The notes under the pieces were generated by a model. It did no database searches, was not told the origin of the DNA, and saw nothing but the letters and a program-made list of their open reading frames with translations. DNA of 64,000 bases from the NCBI RefSeq assembly GCF_901709675.1, contig NC_051095.1, forward strand, positions 9,449,956-9,513,955. Reading direction: 5' to 3'. Origin of the DNA: Syngnathus acus (taxonomy: Eukaryota > Chordata > Actinopteri > Syngnathiformes > Syngnathidae). This document shows positions 38,845 through 50,390 of this stretch, one piece after another; positions within the stretch are counted from its first letter, which is position 1, and every line of letters begins with the position of its first letter. Position numbers and translations under genes: made by a program.

Positions 38845-39144
38845 CACTACCGTTCAAAAGTTTGGGGTCACAAAATTGTTTGGGTGACCCCAAACTTTTG
38901 AACGGTAGTGTATATATTTATTTAGATAATTATTTATAGATTATATATAAAATCTTCTGTGTAAAAAATCTTATAATATATATGTATACTTATATTCATA
39001 GATTATATATAATCTCATACAAATATAAGATATCATTTATAATATTTAATTCATAATATTTTATTATAATAATATTTACACTACCGTTCAAAAGTTTGGG
39101 GTCACCCAAACAATTTTGTGACCCCAAACTTTTGAACGGTAGTG
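38845..39144. mobile_element. Tc1/mariner-like MITE with 66 bp arms that are each near-palindromic
   Basis: Two 66 bp arms (38845-38910 and 39079-39144) are exact reverse complements of each other and enclose 168 bp of AT-rich DNA. Each arm is itself an inverted repeat: it opens CACTACCGTTCAAAAGTTTG and closes with the complement of that. TA dinucleotides flank the whole element and also each arm, as expected for Tc1/mariner targets. There is no coding capacity. This resembles a miniature element common in fish. Confidence 0.88.
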
Positions 39145-39146
39145 TA

Positions 39147-41076
39147 CAACCGCAAAATGTGGTGACTTCAAGTGTATGGAAAACCTCTAAAAAGCCAATG
39201 AATTTGAATAATTGAATTAATTTGGCTGAGGAATAGTAATAATGAAACAATTGAAGAGGCCTGCTAATTATCATTGAAGCGTGACGAGCTAAACCGAGCT
39301 CCACCGCAACCATGGTCTCATTTGCACTTGTTGCTCTTTTATACTGTCAAATAAATCACAGAGGGGGAGCCTGGGGATGAGCTATGGACTCCTTACATAC
39401 CCGCTCTCTTTGACTCCTTTGTGTCGCCTCGGATGGCACATATTTTTCTTCCAGGCCTTTCCAAGCTGAAACCCAGGATGGCTACTTCGTGACTCCTGCA
39501 TGTGCCGCTCGACTGGATTTCAAAAGAAAGAGACAAGTAAATATCCTGGTTAGAGCACTCGATCATGTCAAACCTAAAAACACTTGAAACACACACTTTG
39601 TAAACACTCCCAAAAAGGTTGCTGTGCCAAAACAATCCATTGCAAAGCCTGTTTTGGACTCTCAAAAGAAAAATGTTCAGTATGGGCTTTAAATAGCTAC
39701 TTGAAGAAAAAAAGGAAGACTTTCTGTTTATTTATTTAACCTTTATCAAAGTTGTCGGCCATATTGTTTGTTGAGGATTGGCTTGGCTTGGCGGTCAGAA
39801 GTTCCCAAATGTCCATAGGCCAGTACAGCACACCCGAGATATCAACATTGGGAGTGTGGGTCTTTTTGGATCACTTGGTCCAAATATGCTCACATCCTGT
39901 GCAGTCCAGATGGCTTGAATCAATGTGCAGCACTCCCAGCATCATTTATCATGCTTAAAGGGATTCTCCAGTCAGAAAGGAAGCGTTCATTGTTCACAGA
40001 GGTCATACATATGCTACCATCAACTATCATACTCAGCAGGCTGTGTATTTTGTTTGTTTTCAATGGATTAAGATGCTACAATGCTAATCCTCATCATGAC
40101 ATCATCTTGCTTATGATGAGCCAACACTGTTTGTCAGGCTTTATCATGAAGGACATCCTGGCTTTGCTTGAGAAGTAAATGAATAGATTGTTGAAATCCT
40201 TGGTGGCCTTCCAAAAGGTTTTCATTTCATAAACAAATAATGTTGAGTTACTAAATTTGTTCCAGGTTTAAACGTCATCATTGTGATCCTTCTATTGACT
40301 GCAAAGGAAATGTACAATTTCAGTAAAAGTCCAGCTGTCAAGATATGTCAATATACTTTCTTGACACTAATGACTGAAGCACTTTCCTATTTAGGCAGCA
40401 GGGCTTTGGTGGCATCTTGTGACATCTTTGAGCGTTTCTGAAACGGTTCCACACCCAAAAAAATCACGGAATAGTGGGAATAGCGAACTGCAGAATTGCA
40501 GGGTTCATGATAAAAACTCAACTAAGGTAAAGGCAAAGCAACAGACTAACCTAAAAAAATAAAGTCCCTTGGCTTGTTTTGCCTTTCTCCATTGAGTTCC
40601 AGTAAAATCCCTCTGGGTGTCTCGCTGATTTATGGTTATTCCTTTAGCCACAACGGGGCCACGGAGTGGAAAAGGTCCGAGATTAACAAGGTTGGCGATA
40701 AGAGAGAAACACCGACCTGTGTCTCTGTGTTTAATAGCTCCTGCAATGCGGGGGGATTGTGGGGGTGTAGATCTGCAGCTTGTGGGGCTCAGGGGATTTC
40801 ATTACACAAAGACAAATGGAGGATCCAGGCAGGCACAGCAGAATTTGGGGGAAAGCCGAGGATGGCAATTAGGCTTATCAGGGGAAGCATGTCTCAAATG
40901 GAGGAACAGCATGCAGTGATATGACCTACTGAAACCTCATGTCAATTGGGAAATAGCTAGCTAGCTGGCTACTGCTAGCAATGATGTTGTGAAACCATGT
41001 GACTCAAACGGATTTAATTGGCCTAAAAACCCCAATATTATTTGCCATATTTCGTTCGATACAACTCCATTTAGAG
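39147..41076. other. Intergenic, candidate regulatory block at 40580-40910
   Basis: No gene is recognised. The 40580-40910 stretch is unusually balanced in composition and repeat-free, and keeps frames open by chance (40574-40924). It is one of the better-looking enhancer candidates, by texture only. Confidence 0.3.
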
Positions 41077-41416
41077 CAGGGGTGTCAAACTCATTTTTGT
41101 TGTGGGCCACAGCGTAGTTATGGTTTCCTTCATGGAGCCATTAATGACTTAAAAAAAAAAAAGGATGGCCCCTCATACTAGCGCATACACACAACAGAAT
41201 CCAGAGATAAAAAGTTCAACAATTTTCTAATTTATTTTGAAAGTGGGATTGTGACAAAAATATTACAATATCTCACTGTTATTAAAAGGAAGACAATTTA
41301 CAGTTTTGATATTTTAATAAGAAACATTGAGTTGACACATGATTTGCATTTGCGGGCCACATAAAATAATGTTGCAGGCCGGATCTGCCCCCCGGGCCTT
41401 ATGTTTGATAGCAGTG
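41077..41416. mobile_element. Non-autonomous hAT-like element
   Basis: The left end CAGGGGTGTCAAACTC and a degenerate right-end match (GTTTGATAGCAGTG at about 41403-41416) bracket 340 bp. Inside, GTGGGCCACA near the left and GCGGGCCACAT near 41354 are typical of an abundant fish hAT MITE. No convincing 8 bp duplication remains. A further hAT-like end is seen at about 41729-41750. Confidence 0.6.
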
Positions 41417-44400
41417 GTATAGTGTATTGTGTTTACGCCATATGCTATATGCAAATATATAAGCCATATATACACCTAAAGTTTACAGTCAAGTTTACAT
41501 TACATTTAACATTCTACAGAACTGTACTGTGCCAGATTTCCACCTGATTTAATGTACCAAACAAAAAATAATACTTTAAAATACACGTGTTATTGTTAAC
41601 ATGGATGCCTGTAACAATAAAATGTCATGTGTCAGTACTGTTTAGCTTAAGAAGCCCCGGCAAATTTTAACTAATTTTTTAATACCCACACGAAATGGTT
41701 TTGCAAATCACTTTATCCACACCTTCGACCAGTTGAGAATTACTGCTCTAAACAACTCTATTAAATATGGTCAATACAATTCCAATGCATCATGTTTACT
41801 TTTTATACAACTTGAACATGTAATATTGACACCATATTGAATGTTCTGTACAACTCAAGGACATTGTCCCGCTTTATGGCCCGCATGTTTATCGTGCAGC
41901 TAAATTAGTCGAGAACTAGTAAATCGATAGGAGCTGGCATGCTGAGGGGTCATTAGGAGCATGCCAAGCAAATTCCCTCTTTTGAGATGGAGGCACACAA
42001 AAGACTCCAAATCCTGTTTTTTAACGGCTGACTTGACGTCGAAAAGCTTATCAGCATTGCCAATTTACTTTCGCCAAAAAGTAGGGCGGATCAGAAGCAG
42101 CCAGTTCGTCAAGCTTAACCACTCGGCTGACATATTACATTCACAGCAACCCTCCTAATCTCGTTTTTTTCACCATCATTGTAGGGTATCTAATAAAATC
42201 CATACAACCCCAATCTACCATATCATAATTATTATCACATTTTATGTTGCATTCAACACTAACTTAGCATATTTACATCATTTTAATGTTCTATTCAATT
42301 CTAATGTACTATATTTAGACCATATACATATAATGTTCTATACAATTCGTTGGTGTGTTTTTTTAAGTCCTACATTGCTTTGCATTCATTTGTGGAACTT
42401 GCAGCCTCATTTGCATGTGCAGGCCCAACCTAAAATGTCAAACTACTGCGGTTGGCTCATTAATAATAAGAAAAAGGGAACATCTCCAACCCAAAGCGCG
42501 TGTGCGTGCGTGTGTGCATGTGTCTGTCCTTTCTGGCAATTAAACGGGTGAGTGTGGTAATTCCAAGCCCTTTCCTCAGGGTCCAACATGCATACAATAA
42601 ATATTTTAATGAAAGTGCAGACAAAATACACACAAACGCGCGAACTTACACGCACACACGCAGTCAGAGGCTGATTTAGACAAATACTATGTAATAAAAA
42701 AAAGTAGGTAAGTAGTTTCTTCAAAAATATAATTTTATTGATGAGAGCTTTTTTGACAAAAAGCCAAGGTCACTTTGCATTTGTTCAGTGTGTGTAGTCT
42801 AATAGTGTTAGTATATTAATGGATGAGGCTGCGATGTATTTGCATAATGTTTTGTTTAGCCTGCCTGCAGAATTACAATATTATTGTATACGTGAGTGAC
42901 CTCATGGCACATTCAACTGCAGTATGTTAAGGATTTCTTTCAATTGAAAGGCTACTGATGGAACGATATGGGCTTAAAATGAAATAATTGTATCGGAATC
43001 GAACCCACAACCTCTGCAATGACCAGTAAAATACTTTTTATGACATTTCTGTGTTAGATGGCGCGTCATGAAATGTTTCTATAATGCAAAGTAGGCCTCG
43101 TGATCTGCTTGGCTATAAAGCACAGAAAGAAGTAAAGGCTTTTACAAAGATTTCCTTCCCTGTGAGTTGTTTTTGAAGGTGAAATATAAAACAAACCTGA
43201 AGCTCTCAGTGTGATGCCTAAAGGATTTATTTCCCAGTAACAACTCAGCCCCTGGGGAAACACACCACGGCAGCTGACTGTCAACAAAACCAGCAAAATC
43301 TCATCCTCCCGTCGAGTGGCGAGGAGCTCATTATCCCAGGGCGACTCAGGGGTTGTTGCAGAATGCATGATCACATTTTTCAGCGATAAGCACTCAGGGA
43401 CTTCTCTGATGACCTTAATGCTAGAAAAAGCACCAACTGCACCAAAGCTGCATTATTTGTTCTTTGAGATCGTATTTATTTATTCCCAACAGTCCATTCT
43501 CTTCATTTAATCGTGTTTCTCATGCTCTGCTCTCACTATATGTATGTCATGAATTTTTTGCCCAATCAGACTTCATCCTCCAAGTGTTGCAATATAAGGA
43601 ATTCCATCACTAACATTTTTTTGTAGTGGAAGCTGATGTACCAAAAGTTGGGTTCAAATCCATTAATCCATGTGTTTTGCCTTTTTTTTTAGTTTACACA
43701 TGAAGATAGTATATATTATAGGGAATGTCATAAAAGCAAAAGATTTGTGTAGACATGCAACAAGATGTCGCCTGAGGACTATTTTTGTTGAAATGATGTT
43801 CCTCAACTCACTTTGCTGAGTAGCAAGATGCCACCAGATTCTCTCTTGCTGATGACCTGAGAGAAAAAATGGCAAAAAAAGTGAGTTTATGCTTAGAAAA
43901 TACCCACCAATAAGCAAATTTGCTTTTTGAATTTATGGCTTCCATAAGTGCAATATGATTAAGTCAATGTGACTGTTTTAAATAGCTGAGCCAAGAAGTC
44001 AACTAAAACACAATTGTTTGAGGAGGCACGAAGAATGTGTTTTACACCTGCTTCAAGACGCTTCTCACCACAAGAAGCTCGAATCCCATATGGGCCCCTC
44101 GCCTGGTCTCTTCTGGGTTCTTTTCAGGAGCGAGAAGCAGCTCGCCGTCTCTATTGCCGCCGCTGTGACCTTTTTGAATTTCACAGAGAGGAGGCGCTCC
44201 CCTCAGGAGAGCATCCTGAGGGTCAAATCTTGACATTCGGCTCAAGTCCAAAAGGAGGTCTTTGGCGTCTCCTTTGGACAAAGAAGTGTTTTTTTGCTTT
44301 CTGAGTGGTGTTTGACCTCTTACACAGAGACCACATGCAGCCTACTTTGTTATTTCAATCAAAGAGTCGATTGAAAGAGTGCTCCTGTATTTGTTTGTTT

Positions 44401-47400
44401 GGGATTTCATGCTTTTAGAAGAGTATGTTATTTTGTTTTACATAGTATGTATATTTTCCTTTTCTGTCAAAGCACTTTGTAAACATGAATTTTTAAAAAT
44501 GCTGTATAAAATTAGGAAATTGTGATTATCATTTTTGATTAATGTAGTAAATTGCTAAAAAAAATTACATACTTTTTTGCCATCTAGTGGAAGAGAATTT
44601 AATAGTTCATCTAGCCACTATACTGTATGTCGCAATAGATGAACACAGATAGTAAATAAATCATCAATTTCTAACCACTGCACTGCACACAACATGTTAT
44701 TATTGTCTAAAGACAATTTTGAACCCCATAAAACGCAACAACAAACACAAATATATAAAAGTGCAGCAATAAAAAAAGAAATGTAATGAAATGAGGGAGG
44801 ATCAGGATGGCTATTGGGGAGCTCATCAGGTTTTTTAATCAATTTCAGATATGGATTTAAAGCTATAATGCAAGCATACATACAATGCAGTGTGTGGGAT
44901 ATACTCTAAATGTATAATATGATGCATAGCTATGATTGTGTCCTAATTGAGCCTTAAAATAGGACCGTTCCATCGCAGAGACGATGTGTTGGCTTCTAAA
45001 GAGGTCCACGGCAGCTCTCTTGCTGTCACGGCAACCACAAATCATTGCTTGAAAGGTGGGGCCAGCCAGGACAGTAACTTGTCCTATTTCAAATTAGGTG
45101 TCAGCGCTCACGTTCTTTGTTTGTATTCAATTCCGCTATACTTTATTATAATACATACGTTTTTAGGTTTTTTTGTATTCATGTATTTCTATCCATACAC
45201 AGGCCAATTAGCAACCAAAACACCACAAAAGAAGAAATTGTGTTGCATAATCCTGCGCTCACACAGACACACACACAAAATAAATACAGAGATTTCCTCT
45301 TACAAATGTTTTCTCACACTGTTGCTTTCAGACATTTACCTTTATGCTGTTTTTTTTAAATCTTTTTTAATCAGCCACACCACTTAGTCCAAATTCAGAA
45401 CCCCCAATGCTGCCCACGCCTTCCATCTTCCTAATACCTTGCACATCTAATCCAATTCATTATTGCAGAGGGGGGCTTTTTCCTCACTAGGCTGTCAGAG
45501 GAGACAAAAGCGCTGCCAAATATGAATGCCTTTTGCTTTTCATTGGATTTGTGCACAGCCCTCCCACAGGGATGCTGTAGCAAGGGGGCTAAGAAAGAAA
45601 AATACCTGAGGGGTGTTTGGGGGAGGTATGGACGTGGCCATTGTGTCACCTGCTTCACTGATGGAGGCGGCATTCACCAAGACGGCATTTAGGGGGAGGG
45701 GCTAATTGAATGTAAAGATGAGAAAAATAACATTATTTATGACAACTTTTGATTTATGGCCATGAAGTGCAAGAGGATTAGCTTTTTTACATATACTTCT
45801 GACCAAAATGGTTGAACGTTTGATCCATTTTTGACATGGGTTCTTGAGAATTTTTCATGCGTGCTGTTATGATAAACATGTCCACCCGTTTCGATTGTTC
45901 AAACTGGGATCAGGGGCAAAAATGTTCATACTTTCCAATAATCCTCGTAATTATCAACCTTTGATGCTATGATCGTAGGCAAAAAAAAAAAAAAAAAACT
46001 TTTGTTATGATTGACATGCCTGCCCAATTTCAGCCATTCAAACTGGTGTCTGATTTTCTTTCCAACAAGATTCCTAAAACTACTCTTACTAAATTTACAA
46101 GATAAAACCTCGGTTTGTGGACTTGGTGACACTTTGCTCGTCCCTGAGCAGCAGCTGCAAACAACCCGACGATGACCCCCGTGTCGGGTGTTAGCCTCTT
46201 CTGTGTTATTCTATAAATATCAGATCAGGTTCCCATGTGCGACCAAGTGCTTAATTGAGACAGAGCCCTCGCTGATCCCATGTAGGGCAGAGCCCTCTGC
46301 GCCACCAACTGTCAATCACCCCAACTAATTGGCAGAACAGAGCAATCGCCGAAGTACAACTTGTACAAAAAATGGAAAACAATGACACAAATCAATATTT
46401 TCAGGTGCTTCTTTAAGACACGATGCTGCATTTTGCTGCAAGACAAGATGCTGCAAAAAAAATGTAATCAGTGAGGGATTTGTGTGTTAAAACTATTCAT
46501 CCTTCTTACGACACCCAAAAGAATATTAGAGAGTTATTTCAGACTACCCTTGTGTTGTCAACCACTTGATTGATATTGATATTGGATAATGAAATGTCCA
46601 AGGGCAGCATGGGTGCTCGTCCAATTTTGATCAAAAGTATGACACATGGACGACATCCCGCTTCTGACCTCAAAAACAGAAGAGAATATGTTGAGGCGTA
46701 GGAGGTCTCTTCAACCCCGAGAGAACATAGGAGAGGTTTCAACCCTCTTAAAATGCCGCGTGGTGGGAGGTCTATTTTCTCTCCATCTTGCCTTGCTCCG
46801 CAGGGAGCGTGCGTTTGTGTGCGTGTGCGCGTGCAGGTTTAAGCCGGAGATCAGAGGTGGGTGGTAGGGCTGCTTGACGTTGTAAGATCTTTCCACGAGA
46901 TTAAAAAGGAGAACCCAGCGAGCGTTTTTATCAAGCGGTCACAAGGAGAGCTGAGATTTTTAGGGTCACTCGGTTCATCTCCCACACATGTATGCATACA
47001 TATTTCTATTAATGTATGTACAGGATGGTTTTCAATGCCTCTTTCATCAGGTGTGTGTAGAATGCATATAAGAAGAAAAAAGGAAGGAGCAGTCATTTTG
47101 TCGGCAACTAAAACAACAAATAGCAGCAGCAATATACGTCCACTGTATATATAATAGGAGCAATAATTTTCTATAATAGCAAACATGCAGATGGCACTTG
47201 CAGACCTCCATCCACCTCGGCTTAATTGAGAAATCACGATGTGACAAGTGGTCCTTCCTTCCAGCCCTGTAGGTGGCGATAATGTGTATAGACAAACACG
47301 ATTGTGAGTTACATGTACACGTCTGTGTGGAATTGATACGCACTGAATGTGATGTTTGTATATATGCAGTGTGTATTTAATGTGTTTGTCTGTACATTTA

Positions 47401-47669
47401 TGCTTATACAGTATATATGTATGTCCATATGCATGTAATGTGCATGCAATGTGTATGTCTTTAAGTGTCTGTACGTATTTGTATGCATGGCACATTTAAT
47501 AGAACATGATACATGGTTTCCCCCACTAGTAGTTTTAGATTTTAATTTGTCAAAACAAACGCCATTCACGTTTCAATTACTGCTCGGCTATCACCGAATC
47601 AAAACGCACACGTAGTTTTGTCAAGGCAGAGGGCGTCGCCAGGTGGAGGTTTTGTGTTATTGCAGCAAC

Positions 47670-47670
<1 letters not shown>
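41417..47670. other. Intergenic, no gene recognised
   Basis: A CTCF-like core on the minus strand (CCACTAGATGGCA) lies at 44578-44590, in a context shared with 51716. A block at 46130-46350 rich in AATTA and CAATCA sites is a candidate enhancer. A poly-A run lies at 45980-45998. The 214-codon minus frame at 46851-47495 is low-complexity Tyr/His/Thr and looks like chance. Confidence 0.35.

Positions 47671-47720
<50 letters not shown>
47671..47720. repeat. (GAAA)n microsatellite
   Basis: About 12 perfect units. On the minus strand it is (TTTC)n, starting only about 10 nt beyond the tandem polyadenylation signal of the methyltransferase-like gene. Confidence 0.95.
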
Positions 47721-47728
47721 GTAAACCA

Positions 47729-47740
47729 TTTATTTTTATT
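47729..47740 (-). terminator. Tandem AATAAA polyadenylation signals of the methyltransferase-like gene
   Basis: On the minus strand AATAAAAATAAA gives two canonical signals about 20 and 26 nt after the stop codon at 47761. The following (TTTC)n run could act as the U-rich downstream element. The implied 3' UTR is very short. Confidence 0.6.
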
Positions 47741-47760
47741 AGCCATTTTAGATGAGACAA

Positions 47761-48090
47761 TTATTGTGATTGGGCGCTTGGTTTCTGGAAGAAGAGCTCC
47801 ACCATCCCGTGAACCTGCGACTTAATGGTGTAACAGTCTGGTCTCGTTCGAATCAGTTCTCTCACTTCCTCCAGACTTTTATCTTTCTGGTTCCTGATGA
47901 TCAGAACAATGGTGCTGCCTGAGGGGCAGAGCAGACCCTGGCTCTCCAGAGCCAGAAGGTCCACAAGATACTGCTGGGGATCGTGGTCCATGAGCACTAG
48001 GTTGAAGGTGTCGCTGGCCCCAGGAGCTGGTTCTAAAAATTTGCACAGTATCGGGATGGTCTCACCTGAGCTGCCTGTCAACACCTGAAA
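47761..48090 (-). CDS. Methyltransferase-like gene, coding exon 3
   Basis: It follows an 87 nt intron. Two AGs lie 6 nt apart (TGTAG|TTTCAG|GTG). The outer one starts the exon at 48090 and adds Phe-Gln, which matches the spacing of TOMT proteins; the inner one starts it at 48084. The exon encodes GSSGETIP, the MDH motif and the C-terminus, and ends with TAA. The pyrimidine tract is poor for both sites. Confidence 0.82.
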   Translation of the reverse strand, partial: FQVLTGSSGETIPILCKFLEPAPGASDTFNLVLMDHDPQQYLVDLLALESQGLLCPSGSTIVLIIRNQKDKSLEEVRELIRTRPDCYTIKSQVHGMVELFFQKPSAQSQ

Positions 48091-48956
48091 CTACATAATT
48101 GGCATTTTTTGTCTTTTTTGCTTCATAATGACAAATCATATTTTGACCTTTACCGTTTTAAAGATTGAATTTCCTACCTGAGAGTGACGGAAGCCAGCCA
48201 CCATAATGATCTCCTCTCCGAGGTCAGCCACCGCGGGGTCCTGCTCCACCGTGAGGAGCCTTCCATCAGGAGGCAGTAGACGCAGTAAGCGCACTGAACT
48301 GTAGCCACAGTGCGTGCCCAGTTCTAGCACCCGATAGGGACGGACGCGCTGGACTACTTCATCCAAGGCCTGCCCTGAGTTCACCCAAGAGAAGATGATT
48401 AGTTTTAAAATAGGGGTGTGGCATAATCACTACTGCAATGTATTTATCAAGATGTAGCAGTTCGTACTTCTCGCCAGTGTTCAAGTGCCAAAGATCTTCC
48501 CCAACGGAGAAATTTTAATATAGGCTATAGTTGTTACAAGATGGCGCCAAAGCACTACACTAGGCTCTACAACTATCCCCAACAAAGTTCCTTGGCACCA
48601 AGATGCCATGGGATGGCACCAAAGCAATATTTATACAACAGACCTTGAGCACAAGAACAGAAATTAGGGTATAACACTATTTGCATTTCAGTAGGCACAC
48701 ACTGACCAATCAGCGGGCCGACCGCGGCAGAGGCATGCCTTCCTGCATGGATGTCAAAGGTCTCCAGAACGCTGGCGGCGTTGCCGTGGATGCACTGGGA
48801 GAAGACAAAAGCGTGCGTGTCCTTGGCGCAGGTGCGGCCCCGCAACAGCCGAAGTGCCCAAGCCACTATGCCGCGACATGATTTAGCCGCTCGATCCAAC
48901 GCCAACATGATGGCGGGAAGCAGCGGCATGGATGCCGCCATCAGTAAAGAGGCCAT
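47761..48956 (-). CDS. Membrane-anchored O-methyltransferase-like protein (COMT/TOMT family), three coding exons, probable pseudoenzyme
   Basis: Joining 48956-48707, 48374-48178 and 48090-47761 gives about 258 residues, close to TOMT and membrane-bound COMT. The ATG at 48956 has a strong context (A at -3, G at +4). Residues 1-20 (MASLLMAASMPLLPAIMLAL) form a hydrophobic anchor. The Rossmann core is clear: LELGTHCGYS (101-109) for AdoMet and LLTVEQDP (123-130) with the ribose-binding Glu127. The MDH motif matches the FLDH of COMT. However, the COMT lysine after DHW, the Asp-Asn metal pair and the active-site Glu appear replaced (MDHDPQ, LIIRNQ, KSQVHG). Family knowledge: COMT methylates catechols, while TOMT is needed for TMC channel trafficking in hair cells. 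A non-catalytic, TOMT-like role is inferred. Frames and splice sites are intact, so it is not an obvious pseudogene. Which paralog this is remains uncertain. Confidence 0.85.
48178..48374 (-). CDS. Methyltransferase-like gene, coding exon 2 (AdoMet-binding core)
   Basis: The acceptor CTCAG|GGCAGG restores Gly84 across the 332 nt intron. The exon encodes the motif I region (LELGTHCGYS) and the acidic loop (TVEQDP). The donor CTCTCAG|GTAGGA closes in phase 0 after Gln149. Confidence 0.88.
48707..48956 (-). CDS. Methyltransferase-like gene, coding exon 1
   Basis: This exon encodes the membrane anchor, a basic stretch (RLLRGRTCAK) and the helical lead-in VLETFD...GPLIG that precedes the Rossmann fold. 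The donor is ATTG|GTCAGT, phase 1. A CCATTGCAG acceptor-like site ending at 48994 lies 38 nt upstream of the ATG, so an untranslated upstream exon is possible. Confidence 0.85.
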
Positions 48957-50390
48957 TTTGACAGCACTGTGCAATGTGTTTTGTCTCCAAAACCTGCAAT
49001 GGAATGAATGGCAAGCTATATTGCAGAGAAGTGACTTTTTTATAGTGTTCCCTGTGCAAATCTTTTATTTTATTATTATATTAGACACAAACAATGCAGC
49101 AAACATGTAGAGAGCAATACAATAATACACGGGGGCATATATTCAGATCTGTGAAAAACACAAAACCGATATTACAGAATATCACCGATGCACTGTGAAA
49201 TTCTGTGAAAGACCCGGGATGACTTCAATCATAATGAACAAAAATTCTAGTATGACTGTTATTTTTGTCATTGGAGATTTCAAGATTGTAATGAAAGTTG
49301 GTGCTTGAAATCTGCAGTCTGTCGCGGTTGTTTTCCATGGGGTTTTCCATTGTTAAATACACTAATATTGAAAATGTATATTGCATAAAGTGCAGTCAGT
49401 GTATTAAAATAGAAAAATATACATACACAATAAACATTCAACAGTAAATGAAAACTGAGGAATTAAAGCGCTAAATTGTTTGAATTAAATTCATCTTTGG
49501 CTCCCTCTGCCGACGAACAATTTCAAACAATTCCATTTTTAAATTCTAAGGCAAAGAAAAACTTTTATGCATATTTTATTAAATTAATGATACGTATTAA
49601 ATAAACTCGCTACTGTAGTTTTTCTAATTAATGTAAAACAACCATCAATTATCTATTTGTCCATCTCAATGAAGAGGGTTCAGGGAAATTTGTTAGTTTT
49701 TTGATCAACAAACACATTTACACTTATATACAATTAATCATGAAAAAATCCACATTCAAATCAATTTAAAGCTGTAAAATACGAGTGCTGCAGTACACTT
49801 ACCAAGCTAGTGCAGAGTATGTATGTGTCCTGTGACTCCTGTCAAGCACAGATGCAACAGCTGACTGGAAAGGTAACCACACGCGCGCGCACGCACACAC
49901 ACGCACACACCCACAAACGTACACGAACACGCTGTTACTGTTATCCAGTACGCTTAGTGGAGCTGATGAACACCATTGAACATCTCAGAGACATTTCATA
50001 TAGTCGAAAAATCAATTTTTGTGCATTGGCACAAATATTAACGTAGAATCTTGAATACAATTTTGCATTATTATTTGTTGGAGTTGTAGTGTGGAGAATG
50101 GAGACTGCGGCGTCCACCTGAATCAAGGTGCCGGAAAGAGGTGGTAGTGATCCGGCAAATCCGGTTGTATTTCACAATAAGAGACCTTTTAATAATAGAC
50201 GCCAAACTAATGAGCGTGTCGTTTTGATCACGTAGATTACGCGGCCATTAAAAAAAAAAAAAAACATTTTCAACCATCATGCTTGGGTCATTATTTCAAT
50301 GAAACAATGAAAACTAATCTAATCACTTTTGTTAGAAACAAAACAAAAAAACATCGATAAACCGCTTGACCACACCAGGTGACCATCGTG
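48957..50390. other. Intergenic region between divergent genes
   Basis: This holds the 5' flank of the methyltransferase-like gene, AT-rich DNA and a short (AC)n/(CG) microsatellite at about 49880-49911. No additional exon was recognised. The two genes start about 2 kb apart in opposite directions, so shared control is possible but not shown. Confidence 0.4.

Noticed and set aside
46851-47495. 214-codon minus-strand frame
   Set aside because: Low-complexity Tyr/His/Thr-rich product from ATGTAT-type sequence; no homology recognised.
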